From Nepenthes gracilis (lineage: Eukaryota; Streptophyta; Magnoliopsida; Caryophyllales; Nepenthaceae): a stretch of 64,000 nt of DNA. The stretch spans positions 8,833,973-8,897,972 of the forward strand of contig BSYO01000011.1 of NCBI GenBank assembly GCA_033239525.1, read 5' to 3'. The notes beneath the pieces are model-generated. The model was given only the letters and a program-made list of their open reading frames with translations, did no database searches and was not told where the DNA came from. A program made the position numbers and the translations under genes. This document shows positions 55,001 through 64,000 of the stretch, one piece after another (position 1 is the first letter of the stretch; the number at the start of each line of letters is the position of its first letter).

Positions 55001-55865
55001 CTTTACATGTGAACGCATCTTGTTTCCGGAGAAGATGCTTTATTCACTGTCCACTGGCTTTCTTAGGTTTTGCAAGCCCTGTAAGGAATTTAAAATATGG
55101 ATTGAAGAACCAGAATCAATCCACCATGTATTATGTAAAATACTAACTATATTAGATTCATAACATATAAAAGAGAATGGATTACCTTTCTTTTTAAGCT
55201 AATTTTGATACTTGACATAGTCCTTCTTAATGTGTCACTTCTCTTTACAGAAGAAGCACTTGGACTTCTTCTTGATGTTAGATTGAGGAGGTATTTTACC
55301 TTTTTCCTTCTTTTTGACTTGTGTCTTAAACTTTCCTTATTTGAATATATAAACACTTTTACTTTGTTCCATCATGAGCCTTCCTTCCTCTTGAACACAC
55401 ATGATCCTTAGTTTATTGATCGACCATTTATCTTTATTGTATTGTAAGAGATTTTAAAAGGTCCATATTATGGTGGAAGCGTGTTCAAAATATAGTGCAC
55501 AAAGAAAGATTCAGACATTTTTACTTCCAAATTTTTTAACTGAGTCGCTATATCCCTCATCTGCATTATGTGCTCACGCACACCCTTAATACTGGTAACC
55601 TTATAGATGAAAACTTCATTATCAGGGTGCTAGCAAGTGCTTTATCTGAAGTTTTAAATTTCTCATTGATAGCCTTCAATAAATCCTACACTTTATTATA
55701 CTGGTCGACAGAACCACTAATACTAACAGAAATTTTAGTCTTTATGAATATCAAATTGAGACGATTAGATTGCTTCCATCGTTCATAAAGAGTTACATTA
55801 ACCGGAGTGCTGGTAAGAATAAGAGGAGGTGATTCATTTTTTCGTATAGCATAATCTATGTCCAT
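52050..55865 (-). pseudogene. copia gag-pol, broken
   Basis: Gag starts near 55865 (MDIDYAIRKNESPP). The GAG-pre-integrase and integrase N-terminal part is at 54751-54362, with LWHRRLCHISIERIKRL and IIHTDICSLN. The integrase core continues at 54340-54032 ([21 protein letters not shown]), then VRVYNPYEKKLDSKTISGHF at about 53985. RT (53300-52620) is heavily frameshifted. RNase H is clear at 52609-52301 (PYTSVVGSLMY, YSDSDFTGC, KSTSGYIF). Many stops exclude activity. Confidence 0.8.
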
Positions 55866-56129
55866 CTACCCTAAATGAAGAAAAATTCTCTCATTCCATA
55901 CCTTATTGTTATCATCCTTTAGTTCAGAAATTTCACATCTTATGTCGAAAAGATTAACAGATTGAATAACTACATAAAATTAAATACATGCTTAACAACC
56001 AATAAATGAGGCTAACAAAAAAATAGAATTATGTTATATCAATATAAAGCATACATTATGAATCAATTGATATAAAAATTACCTGTGGGTTAAATTTTTA
56101 ATTCAAGAAGATTTATGTAAAATTTTATG

Positions 56130-56520
56130 ATAAAACTATCAAATTATATTCCAATTCTTAATCCCTGTGGGCAAATTAAGAAAAATAATTTGACATTTTA
56201 TCCTGATTAATTAATTTAATATAATAAAATTTTTTGTAGGATAATTTTTATCATATTAAAATAATTAGCCACAATTAATATCCTTATACCACACGTGACA
56301 ATAAAATATAATTTTATTAATTAAGGACGCTGTAACCAATCCCTAATTAATTAAATTATATTAATTACTAGACATTATATACACATATATATATAATTAT
56401 ATTATGAATATTATATTTTAATCTTTATATATAATAAATATAATTATATATATATAAATATATATACGTATATATTTATATATATACGTATGTATGTATA
56501 TATATATATACGTATTATCT
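56130..56520. repeat. TA-rich low-complexity block in copia leader
   Basis: This is long AT-rich sequence with runs of TATATATACGTATATA type between the gag start and the primer-binding site. It lengthens the leader to about 1.35 kb. Confidence 0.6.
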
Positions 56521-56809
56521 AAATATATAAAAGAAATTAAACTGCCCATAAAACGCCAACCAAGTGTTCAGCGTAGCGTTAATTCGGCTTCATCCCGTAC
56601 GACCTGCGTTCGAAACCATACACTGCGCATTTGCAGCGTTTTATTCATTTTTCGGATTGCTACAGTGATGGGCCAGGGTGCGTGTGGGCCGCGAACGAAG
56701 CAGGCCGCCAACCCACTGCCGAGCAGACGCCAGAACATGGACGTGGGATTTGGGCCGTGAATGAAAACGACCTAAGTCCAAAACCGTATTATTATTATTA
56801 TTTATTTAA

Positions 56810-56945
56810 ATACACTGTAGCAGAACGACGTCGTTTTTGACACTGTAGCAACAAACAAAACGACGACGCCGCTCAGAATACTGATAACCGAAGACAAAAC
56901 GATGCCGTTTATAAAACTGTAGCAATAGTTAAACGACGTCGTTCA
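56810..56945 (-). repeat. ACGACGTCGT / ACTGTAGCA repeats in copia leader
   Basis: Near 56812-56836, 56838-56870 and 56896-56943, the block CACTGTAGCA recurs with palindromic AACGACGTCGTT or decayed forms. GACGTC is the core of the C-box type bZIP site. Position is between the primer-binding site and gag. Confidence 0.5.
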
Positions 56946-57202
56946 GGTCGTCTTCAACCTTCACCGGGTTTGCCCGAACCCGACAACGCCCGATTTGACC
57001 CGTTTTTCAGACCTGATTAAAACAACGCCATCTTAATACCAAAATTGATGAAAAATATATGAAAATAGTGAAAATTGAATTTCCTAATGATTTCATATGC
57101 TCATTTTTACCGAATCATAATAAAAAAGCAAACTTTAAGAATTTTAATTTACGGGCAAAAACGGAAAAAAGGCAGAACGGCAAAGGCAGAGGCGATGCCT
57201 CT

Positions 57203-57215
57203 CTCTAATACCAAA
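57203..57215 (-). other. primer-binding site of copia element
   Basis: On the minus strand TTTGGTATTAGAG directly follows the 5' LTR end (TTACA). It is close to the initiator tRNA-Met complement TGGTATCAGAG, with one change. Confidence 0.7.
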
Positions 57216-57666
57216 TGTAAGCATATAATATGGTTTAAACAACTATGAAAACGGAATAAAGGATCGCGTTTTATATCTCCCACTATTTGCTTGCTCTATT
57301 TTCGGGCTCTAAGATTCAGACCGGTTTTGAGCTTCTGGACACGCCTTTCTCTTTCTAGATGGTGTATTGTTTGAGTAGAGTGCCAAGGATAAAACCAATT
57401 GCCTAATTTATAAGGTAATTCCATCAAATGCCTTCACCATATGTTACCAACGAACAACCAGTCGAGATTGATGATCACAGTAATAGGGGAGTTATCAGTA
57501 TTTAAATGGATCACTAATACTTCATCAATCAATTGAAGGGAACGAAAGAAGGAGAATAGCCGTCTGAAGATGAATAGATGAGAAGGAGTGAATCGGCTGA
57601 GGGGGCGGCTCAAACGGCTGAAGAAGCCAGCTAAGGCTGACGGCTGAAACGGCCGAAGCAGCCACA
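57216..57666 (-). mobile_element. 5' LTR of copia element
   Basis: On the minus strand it starts TGTGGCTGCTTC at 57666 and ends GCTTACA at 57216. It is the longer LTR copy, with about 95 bp (57241-57340) missing from the 3' LTR. Confidence 0.85.
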
Positions 57667-57671
57667 CATGC

Positions 57672-58628
57672 ACCTGGTCCTTTGTATTGATATGTTCTGG
57701 AATGATTGGCCAAAGAATCAACGAGATGCCTATACCAATCCATAACATGGAATCTCTACCTCCTTCATTTGAAAAATATTGCAGGCAGACTAGGGATTAA
57801 AAGGACCATTAGAGCCAAGACTCAGAATTACTCTATTATGGCAAATGTAGCTAAGATTGCAAAATGGCATAAACTAAAGAATGACTATGAACATGCATCC
57901 TACTCATTTGTCTAACACCAAGCATTCTCAAAATTAATACAACTCATCCGAGACACAATGGAAAGCTTATGCATCAAGGAGCTATATGAATCATGACACC
58001 ACTCCAATAATAATGCCCAAAAGGTGCCATCTATTAGTCCATACCCTTGTATCAGCCTCATTACAAATGGAATTTTATTTCAAATGCCACTCCGAGAATC
58101 AAAATATTTCTCAAATTCCATGGAGCATTATTAGGAATCTTAATAATCTATACACACTACTCCCAAAGCTTGTAGAATTGAAACCAATCCATCCAATATG
58201 ATCTATCCATAGAAATGAAAATATGCCACAACTATTGTGAGGGAGTGCTTTCTTACGTTTGGTAGTTTACCAATACCAAGACCCCCTTCTTCCTTAGGTT
58301 CACAAACTTCCAAGGAAGCAACCTCCGCTAAGCCATTCCCATCACTATATCTTTGGAAAACGAACTTACAAGGAAGAGCTTCCATCTACTTGAGCACTTT
58401 CATAGAAAAAATAAACATCAATGCCCATATGTAAATTGATGAAAGAATAAATCTAATAAATTGAAGCAACCCATGCAAAACAAAGTGGCTTATTTCTCTA
58501 CCCAGTAATTTTCTTTGCAATCTTATCAATGATAGGTTTGCAGTTTGCAAACTTGAATCTAGTCAAAATTAGAGGCAAATCCAAGTATCTAACTGGAAAA
58601 ACACCTAACAAAAGAGCCAAGCATATCC
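57672..58628 (-). pseudogene. L1-type LINE ORF2, RT C-terminal region
   Basis: On the minus strand from 58628, the reading shows FPVRYLDLPLILTRFKFANC and KPIIDKIAKKITG, the conserved block after the RT palm in plant L1 elements. EEGGLGIGKLP (about 58310-58280) follows, and a WTNRWHLLG-like stretch near 58040-58000. Frameshifts and stops abound. It is interrupted at 58628 by copia element 3 (resuming at 62883) and at 57672 by the full-length copia. Confidence 0.75.
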
Positions 58629-60107
58629 TGTTGGGGTAGAAGGCTGGTTAGACAGAATGACACAACGTCACACAAAATGAAAGGGAAGAAGAAGCAGAGG
58701 AAGAGAACACAAATTTTACGTTAATGACCTTTCATAAACTGAAAAATAATCTACGGGACACTTAATCTACAAACAAGTCCACTATATGAGATTAAGTACA
58801 CAAACCACTCTGCTACACAAGTTCAAGAGGTGAAAAACCGAAAAAAGGGCACGACAATACAAAATTCTCACCCTTTTGTGTTTCACTCACTGCTTTCCTT
58901 TTTCTTCACTATCTTTCTCACCTCTTTCTCTCATACACTTGGATATACTTGGATTCACTTTTTCACCGTTTATAATACATATATATATTGCTGATTTGCC
59001 GAATATGCTATTCCTGACAAAATCTATCCCTACTAATAATATAAAGATACTCTGCATAAACGGTGCCCTGAGATCACATATATCCTCCTGAGATTATGCA
59101 TGCTTAGAAAATCTTTTGAGCGGGCAAGCATGGGCCTCACAGTGTTCTCTGGTGGATGGTTAATTATCCATTGACCGGCTTCTCCATTAATCCTTTCCTC
59201 CATCAGAATCCTCGGATGGTCAAATCTGAGGATCATCAACCGCTATCTGTGCTCTTAGCTAACGCAGCATCCTCGGGCCTTTACTGCATGAAGTCCTCGG
59301 CCATCCAGCACTGCGCATGCCTTCCTCTTTGCCTCCATGGGCCGGTCAACTCATTGACTGGCCATCCTGCACATATGGGCCATCCTTTTTTTTTTTGGTA
59401 AGTAAGAAGGTTGAATTAAATTAAATAAAAATTACAAAACGATATTCTAACACTAACTGTTTTGCCAACTTAGAATTAGAACAACGAGTTAGGGCATACC
59501 CCGAGCACTTTCATGAACATAATCATGAGTCGAGAGAAAGAAATTGAAAAAAAATAACACCAAGGTGATCAACACCTAAACCGGCCATAAGTGACCCGAC
59601 CTAACAAAGAAAAACACTACAGAAAAAAAATAGTTTCAACTAGAGAAACAAAAATGGGAGCTTCATAACAAATATGAGCCATCCTAACAAAATGACAAAC
59701 ATTTCATTTTGCAAACCTGGAAAAATGGCAAATCTTCCATTTCGCAAACCTTCCATTTTGCCTTCTTGGCTGGTCAACTCATTGACCAGCCATTTTGGCA
59801 CCAAAGAACTTCCACGGCCTTTTGCCTCCTTAAAGCTTCCACGGCTTCTCCAAGCTGCACTCCATCAGCTTTACACAAAGGCTTCCTTATACCTTTGTCT
59901 CCTTTTTCCATCCTTCACCTAATCAACTCCTGTTGACCGAAATCCATAGTTGTCCGTCTGCCTTAGCTGTTTGCCTCTTAGCCGGTCAACTCTCTTAATC
60001 GGTGAGTGTACTTTGGATTTTCACTCCTGTATATTTTGCTCTCTGAAAATTCTTCGATAATGAACCAATTTATTGGGTTACTCACAAGAAAGTGACCAGA
60101 TCCAACA
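58629..60107 (-). mobile_element. 3' LTR of pol-less copia element
   Basis: Its plus-strand ends are TGTTGGGGTAGAAG and GATCCAACA. It matches 61648-62877 apart from the 284-bp LINE. W-box dyads are visible near 59342-59362 (GGTCAACTCATTGACTGG) and 59769-59790, and GTTGACCG is at 59931-59939. Confidence 0.85.
59387..59670 (-). mobile_element. 5'-truncated LINE, 284 bp, with intact empty site in the sister LTR
   Basis: A T run followed by GGTAAGTAAG, and the shared block GGGCATACCCCGAGCA, tie it to the LINE at 50931-51607. Target duplication: ATATGGGCCATCCT (to 59386) and ATATGAGCCATCCT (59672-59685). The sister LTR has the uninterrupted sequence ACATATGGGCCATCCTGGC near 62393-62412. Confidence 0.85.
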
Positions 60108-60299
60108 AATTTTTTCTCACGACCTTATAGGGAATCTTTGCCATTACCTGAGAACTATCATCTCCTGCCTTCTGGCAGCTTCCCCTCAACTGGGATTTCG
60201 GCGTTAGCCTCCGTAAACCTAAGTGACACCTTTCTCCACTCCACTGAGCCTAAAGTGAGTCCACTCCCCTTCAACTCCTTCATCGTGGTCGTATCATTT

Positions 60300-61596
60300 T
60301 TCCTTACACTCCACCTTGGCAGCCTCCTCCTGCCACCTTGACCAATACCCCCTTTGGCCACCTTGACCAACACAGGCCTTCATTAGGTATTGCCCTAATT
60401 TTATACTTTCTCTTGCTATAACTGAGGTGACTTCGATGAGTTTCCATTGGCATTCACCAAACACCATTATGAAGCCATCCTCATCAAACTTCCCAGTTGA
60501 AATCACACTCAACTTCAAATCTGGGGCATGTTGCACATCTTTCAGAATAAGCTTGTTTCCATTGTTTGTTCTCAAGCAAACATTCTCGACACCGACAACC
60601 CTCGACGAGCTACCATTACCCATCTTCAACACCCCATGGTCAACGGGCGTATAACTTGTGAAATAAGATTTCCTCGGTGTTGCATGGTGTGAGGCCTTAC
60701 TGTCCATCACCCAACTCGTCTTTTGGCATGGCAGGCTCGTGTTTCCCTTGTGTTGACAACCAAGAAGTCTCCATCAGTGACAACTGTAACAAGGCATTCT
60801 CATCACCTCGTCCTTTTTCGCCTTTGTTCTCCTTTTCTTCGCTATTGTCACACCTCCACTTATAACAGTATCTTTTAATGTGGCCCATCTTGCCATAATA
60901 ATGGCACTCCTTGTTTTGAAGCCTTGATCGGGAGTTACTTTGGCCCTTTTCTCTGGACTTTGGACGGCGCTCATTGCTCCTTCCTCATGACTCGATCACG
61001 AGTACCTCGGAGTGCTGAGAGATGGAGGTCCCTTGTGGCCGCCGTCTCACTTCTTCGTTCAGCACAGTTCCTTTAGCCATCTTCGGTGTCACGGTACCAT
61101 TTGGAGTACAGCTGGTAATGGTGATACGAATCACCTCCCATGAGTCTGGTAGAGATGATAGAAGCCATAGGCCTAGCACTTCATCCTCAAATTTAATACC
61201 CATGCCACTCAACCAGTCCACACATCATTGAAACTCATTTAAGTGATCTGTAATGGACAAGTCATCCTTGTATTGCACCTGTATCAGTTTCCTCAAGTGA
61301 TACAACTTGTTGTTGCCTATTTTGGAAGCATACAGTGTCTCCAACTTCTCATATTGTGCTTTGGTATTTGTTTCACTTCTAATATGATTATACACATTAT
61401 CGTCCACAAACTGCCATATAAAGCCGCAAACCTACTTGTGCTCAAAATCCCACTCTTCCTCTGACTTCGCCTGTGGTTTTTGAACCGTAAACACAGGAAT
61501 ATGCAATGCCTTTACAAAAATCAAATCGGACATCTTACTCTTCCACGTATCATAGTTTGTGCCATTTAAACATATCATCTTGCACCCTACCTCCAT
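60300..61596 (-). pseudogene. copia gag and protease, broken
   Basis: Gag starts near 61596 (MEVGCKMICLNGTNYDTW) and continues SETNTKAQYEKLETLYASK and KLYHLRKLIQVQYKDD, typical of copia gag (UBN2-type). The zinc knuckle near 60910 reads CHYYGKMGHIKRYC, with the second Cys replaced by Tyr. The protease start at 60710 reads MMDSKASHHATPRKSYF, with the active-site D-S-G as D-S-K, then LILKDVQHAPDLKLSVISTG. No later pol domain exists. Confidence 0.82.
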
Positions 61597-61626
61597 TTGT
61601 TAACGACAAATTTAACACCGGCCAAG

Positions 61627-61647
61627 AGCCATATCTCTAATACCACT
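61627..61647 (-). other. primer-binding site of pol-less copia element
   Basis: On the minus strand, AAGTGGTATTAGAGATATGG directly follows the 5' LTR. TGGTATTAGAG is one change from the initiator tRNA-Met complement. Confidence 0.7.
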
Positions 61648-62877
61648 TGTTGGGGTAGAAGGAAGCGAATAGACAAAATGACACAACGTCACGCACAGTG
61701 AAAGGGAAGAAGAAGCAGAGAAAGAGAACACCAAGTTTTACGTGAAAAACCCTTCATAAATAAAAGAAAAAAATCACGGGACATTTAATCTATAAACAGA
61801 TCTACTATATAAGATTGGTTACACAAACCACTCTGCTACACAAGCTCAAGAGTTAAAAAACCAAAAAATAGAGCACGAGAATTCGAAGTTTTCACCCTTT
61901 TTGTTTCACTCACTGCTCTCCTTTTTCTTCACTATCTTTCTCTCCTCTTTCTCTCATACACTTGGATATACTTGGATTCACTTTTTCACCATTTACAGTA
62001 TACATATTTATATTATTGATCTGTTGAATATTCTATTCCTGACAAAATCTATCCCTACTAACAATATAAAGATACTCTGCATCAACGGTGCCCTAAGATC
62101 ACGCACATCCTCTTGAGATTACTCGTTCTCAGAAAATCTTCTGAGCTGGCAAGTATGGGCCCTACAGCGTTCTTTGGTGGATGGTTAATCATCCATTGAC
62201 CGGCTTCTCCATTAAGACTTTCTTCCGTTAGAATCCTCGGACGGTCAAATCTACAGACCATCAACCACTATATGTGCTCTTGGCTAACACAGCATCCTCA
62301 GGCCTTTACTGCATGAAGTCCTCGGCCATCCAGCACCGTGCATGCCTTCCTCTTTGCCTCCGTGGGCGGCCAACTTATTGATCGGCCATCCTGCACATAT
62401 GGGCCATCCTGGCAAAATGACAAACCTTCCATTTTGCAAACCTTTCATTTTGTAAACTTGGCAAAATGGCAAATCATCCATTTTGCAAGCCTTCCATTTT
62501 GCAAACCTGGCAAAATGACAAACCTTCCATTTCATTTTCTTGGCCAGTCAACGAGTTTACCGGCCATTTTGGTACCAAAGAACTTCCACGGCTTCTCTAA
62601 GCCGCACTCCATCAACTGGTCAACAAAGTTGACCGGCACTTTACACAAAGGCTTCTTTACACCTTTGCCTCCTTTTGCCGTCCTTCGCTTGATCAACTTC
62701 TGTTGACTGGAATCCACAGCCGTCTGTCTACCTTGGCTGTTTGCCTCTTAGTTGGTCAACTCTCTTGATCGGCCAATGTATTCCAGATTTTCACTCCTGT
62801 ATATTTTGCTCTCCAAAAATCCTCTGATAACGAACCAATTTGTTGGGTTATCCACAAGGGAGTGACCAGACCCAATA
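61648..62877 (-). mobile_element. 5' LTR of pol-less copia element
   Basis: Its plus-strand ends are TGTTGGGGTAGAAG and GACCCAATA. W-box dyads or halves lie near 62546-62565 and 62617-62638 (GGTCAAC, spacer, GTTGACCGG). A TTCCATTTTGCAAACC-type short repeat occupies 62415-62530. Confidence 0.85.
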
Positions 62878-62882
62878 TATCC

Positions 62883-62988
62883 ATGATACTAGCTTGCACC
62901 ATAGAATTTGCTCCACAAAGACAAATGCTACAGGCCTTATTCATTCAGTATCAAGTCAACAGTTTACGAGATGAAGTACCCAAACAAC
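62883..62988 (-). pseudogene. L1-type LINE ORF2 piece upstream of the copia insertion
   Basis: On the minus strand it reads MNKACSICLCGANSMVQASI at 62944-62885, the block that precedes the region found at 58628 in plant L1 elements. It is bounded on the other side by a gypsy-type LTR at 62989. Confidence 0.65.
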
Positions 62989-63355
62989 TGTACAAGCTTT
63001 AGGACTATAGTTAATTAATTCAATTTTAATTAATTCCATTTATGCATTACAACTACAGTTTTTTTCTTTATATGGTTTCAAGTTCTTCTTTCAGTTGGGT
63101 TTTTGATTGGCTTCCAAGTGATTTAGTTTTGTTCCAACTGATTTCAGTTGGAATTTTCCTATATGTAGCTACTGTTCATGCACAATAAAGGGAGATGATA
63201 TTTCCCAACTTTCTTAGTTTTCCCCTCTCTGTCACTCTCTCTTGAACTCTCATCTTTCTTCTCTCTCTCTCTTTCTCTCTGCTAGAACTTTCCTTCCCTT
63301 CCCTTTCTCCTCTATTTTCATCCGCGTCGTCTTCAACCAGGTAGTATATGCAACA
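62989..63355 (+). mobile_element. 5' LTR of a gypsy-type element
   Basis: It is proposed to start TGTACAAGC and end TATGCAACA, directly followed by TTTGGTGCTCTCATTGAG, which looks like the primer-binding site used by many plant LTR elements. A CT-rich leader tract (63220-63310) lies inside. The partner LTR is beyond the window. Confidence 0.6.
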
Positions 63356-63377
63356 TTTGGTGCTCTCATTGAGCCAA

Positions 63378-64000
63378 ATGGCGGAGAGACTGATGGCACT
63401 CAAAACTTTCGTTGAAAGGCTTTTGACAGAGGTGAAGGATGTCGCCACAAACGTATGGTGAAATACAGAAGCCATCACCACACTTTTACCCACCAATGCA
63501 CAATTCCAACAGGCCTTCACCGAATTCCAGCAATGCATCACTGAAATTCAATAATCCCTCACTCGACTCGAACGACAACGTCTATCGTCCTCACATCCCC
63601 CTTTGTTACCCACATCAATATCATTCGCAGCTTCACCCATAGTTATTTCTTAACCAGTCACACAAATCGCTCTAAATCTTCATTTACCCCAACCTGAACT
63701 TCCTTCCTTTGCGGCAACCGTACAATCACATGCAAACCGAATCGAATGACAAACAGTGCCCATCGGCAAATTCCCCCTTCTTCCACCTCCCTCACCGTTC
63801 ATGACTTCTACCTCTTATATTTTATCCCAACATGCTCAAACTCCACCAGTCTTGCCTCACACACAAACCAATGCCCAAATCATCTCCCATTTTTGTTTGC
63901 CCAAGCTCGAAATTCCATTGTTCACTACCAAAAATTTTATTCTCGTTGGCATAAAGTCAGTGACAGTACGGGATCAAAGACTTATGGAGTTGCAGGACTG
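63378..64000 (+). pseudogene. gag of a gypsy-type element, broken, cut by window end
   Basis: From ATG 63378 a single frame runs to the edge with at least four stops (for example TGA at 63459-63461). The N-terminal part has a heptad-like MALKTFVERLLTEVKDV, then a Pro/Thr-rich middle. Near 63900-63950 it reads CLPKLEIPLFTTKNF, the start of the Retrotrans_gag core (usual form PKLEIPLFDGKN). The lineage is not resolved. Confidence 0.65.

Larger units (their letters stand above)
50571..57666 (-). mobile_element. full-length Ty1/copia element (minus strand)
   Basis: LTRs are 57216-57666 (5') and 50571-50921 (3'), with target duplication CATGC at 50566-50570 and 57667-57671. Inside are a primer-binding site, a leader with repeats, gag, integrase, RT remnants and RNase H, all in the copia order, plus a LINE insertion at 50931-51607. 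My hand count gives about 38 mismatches over about 350 aligned LTR bases, close to 11% divergence. A gap of about 95 bp is seen in one LTR. The element is broken. Confidence 0.9.
58629..62877 (-). mobile_element. Ty1/copia element with gag and protease only (minus strand)
   Basis: LTRs are 61648-62877 (5') and 58629-60107 (3'), with target duplication TATCC at 58624-58628 and 62878-62882. Inside are a primer-binding site, gag and a protease region. Integrase, RT and RNase H are missing. The LTRs are about 1.2 kb; the 3' copy is longer because of a LINE insertion (59387-59670). Both LTRs carry dyads of GGTCAAC and TTGACCGG. It splits an L1-type LINE. Confidence 0.88.

Noticed and set aside
59387..59670. 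SINE call for the short poly-A element
   Set aside because: It shares its 3' part with a 677-bp copy, so length varies by 5' truncation as in LINEs, and no pol III A/B boxes were seen.
60138..60654. plus-strand open frames between the pol-less copia LTRs
   Set aside because: They lie opposite the copia protease region on the minus strand, which has clear family motifs.
62756..62944. small Cys-containing minus-strand protein as a separate gene
   Set aside because: Its first 20 codons are an L1 ORF2 piece and the remainder reads across the TATCC junction into a copia LTR.

Overview
The window is nuclear DNA of a flowering plant, very probably a dicot. It contains one plant gene of the TRICHOME BIREFRINGENCE-LIKE (TBL) family with canonical GT..AG introns, surrounded and filled by plant-specific retrotransposons: Ty3/gypsy Tat elements with an antisense gene, a Tekay-type chromovirus, SIRE-like and other Ty1/copia elements, L1-type LINEs and a Mutator-type MITE. 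No rRNA, tRNA, CRISPR array or bacterial-style operon was seen. The species cannot be named from the sequence.

The main result is that the TBL gene appears to span about 40 kb. Exon 1 (8866-9218) encodes the signal segment and the N-terminal TBL domain. Exons 2-5 (47515-48973) encode the GDS motif and the C-terminal PC-esterase domain. Splice phases match exactly and join into one open frame of 384 codons. Intron 1 would be 38,296 bp and is packed with nested transposons. The catalytic DxxH histidine is an arginine (DCSR), so the product may be catalytically dead or altered.

Layout. 1-2252: LTR of family A (minus strand), inserted in the pol of Tat element 1. 2253-about 8128: 3' half of Tat 1 (integrase, tandem array, antisense gene, second tandem array, 3' LTR). 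8129-8865: TBL 5' flank. 9219-47514: TBL intron 1, holding a SIRE-type LTR remnant, a MITE (10804-11010), a pol-less SIRE element (12849-18358) with a nested solo LTR, an old SIRE gag split by a complete Tat element 2 (18970-34727), which itself holds two solo LTRs (21060-23784 family A, 26737-29043 family B), a Tekay element (35761-about 42845) with a family A solo LTR in its LTR, and an LTR-like fragment split by a family B solo LTR (43530-46027). 49984-64000: an old L1-type LINE on the minus strand, broken by a full-length copia element (50571-57666), by a pol-less copia element (58629-62877) and by a gypsy-type element running off the right edge. Each copia element carries a younger LINE insertion.

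All retrotransposon reading frames seen are broken by stops, frameshifts or deletions. Most insertion boundaries are supported by 5-bp target-site duplications read directly from the sequence. The most unusual regulatory signal is a dyad, GGTCAAC-spacer-GTTGACC (two inverted W-box cores). It occurs as a regular array of seven about every 44 bp upstream of a TATA box in one family A LTR, and recurs in LTRs of two unrelated families.
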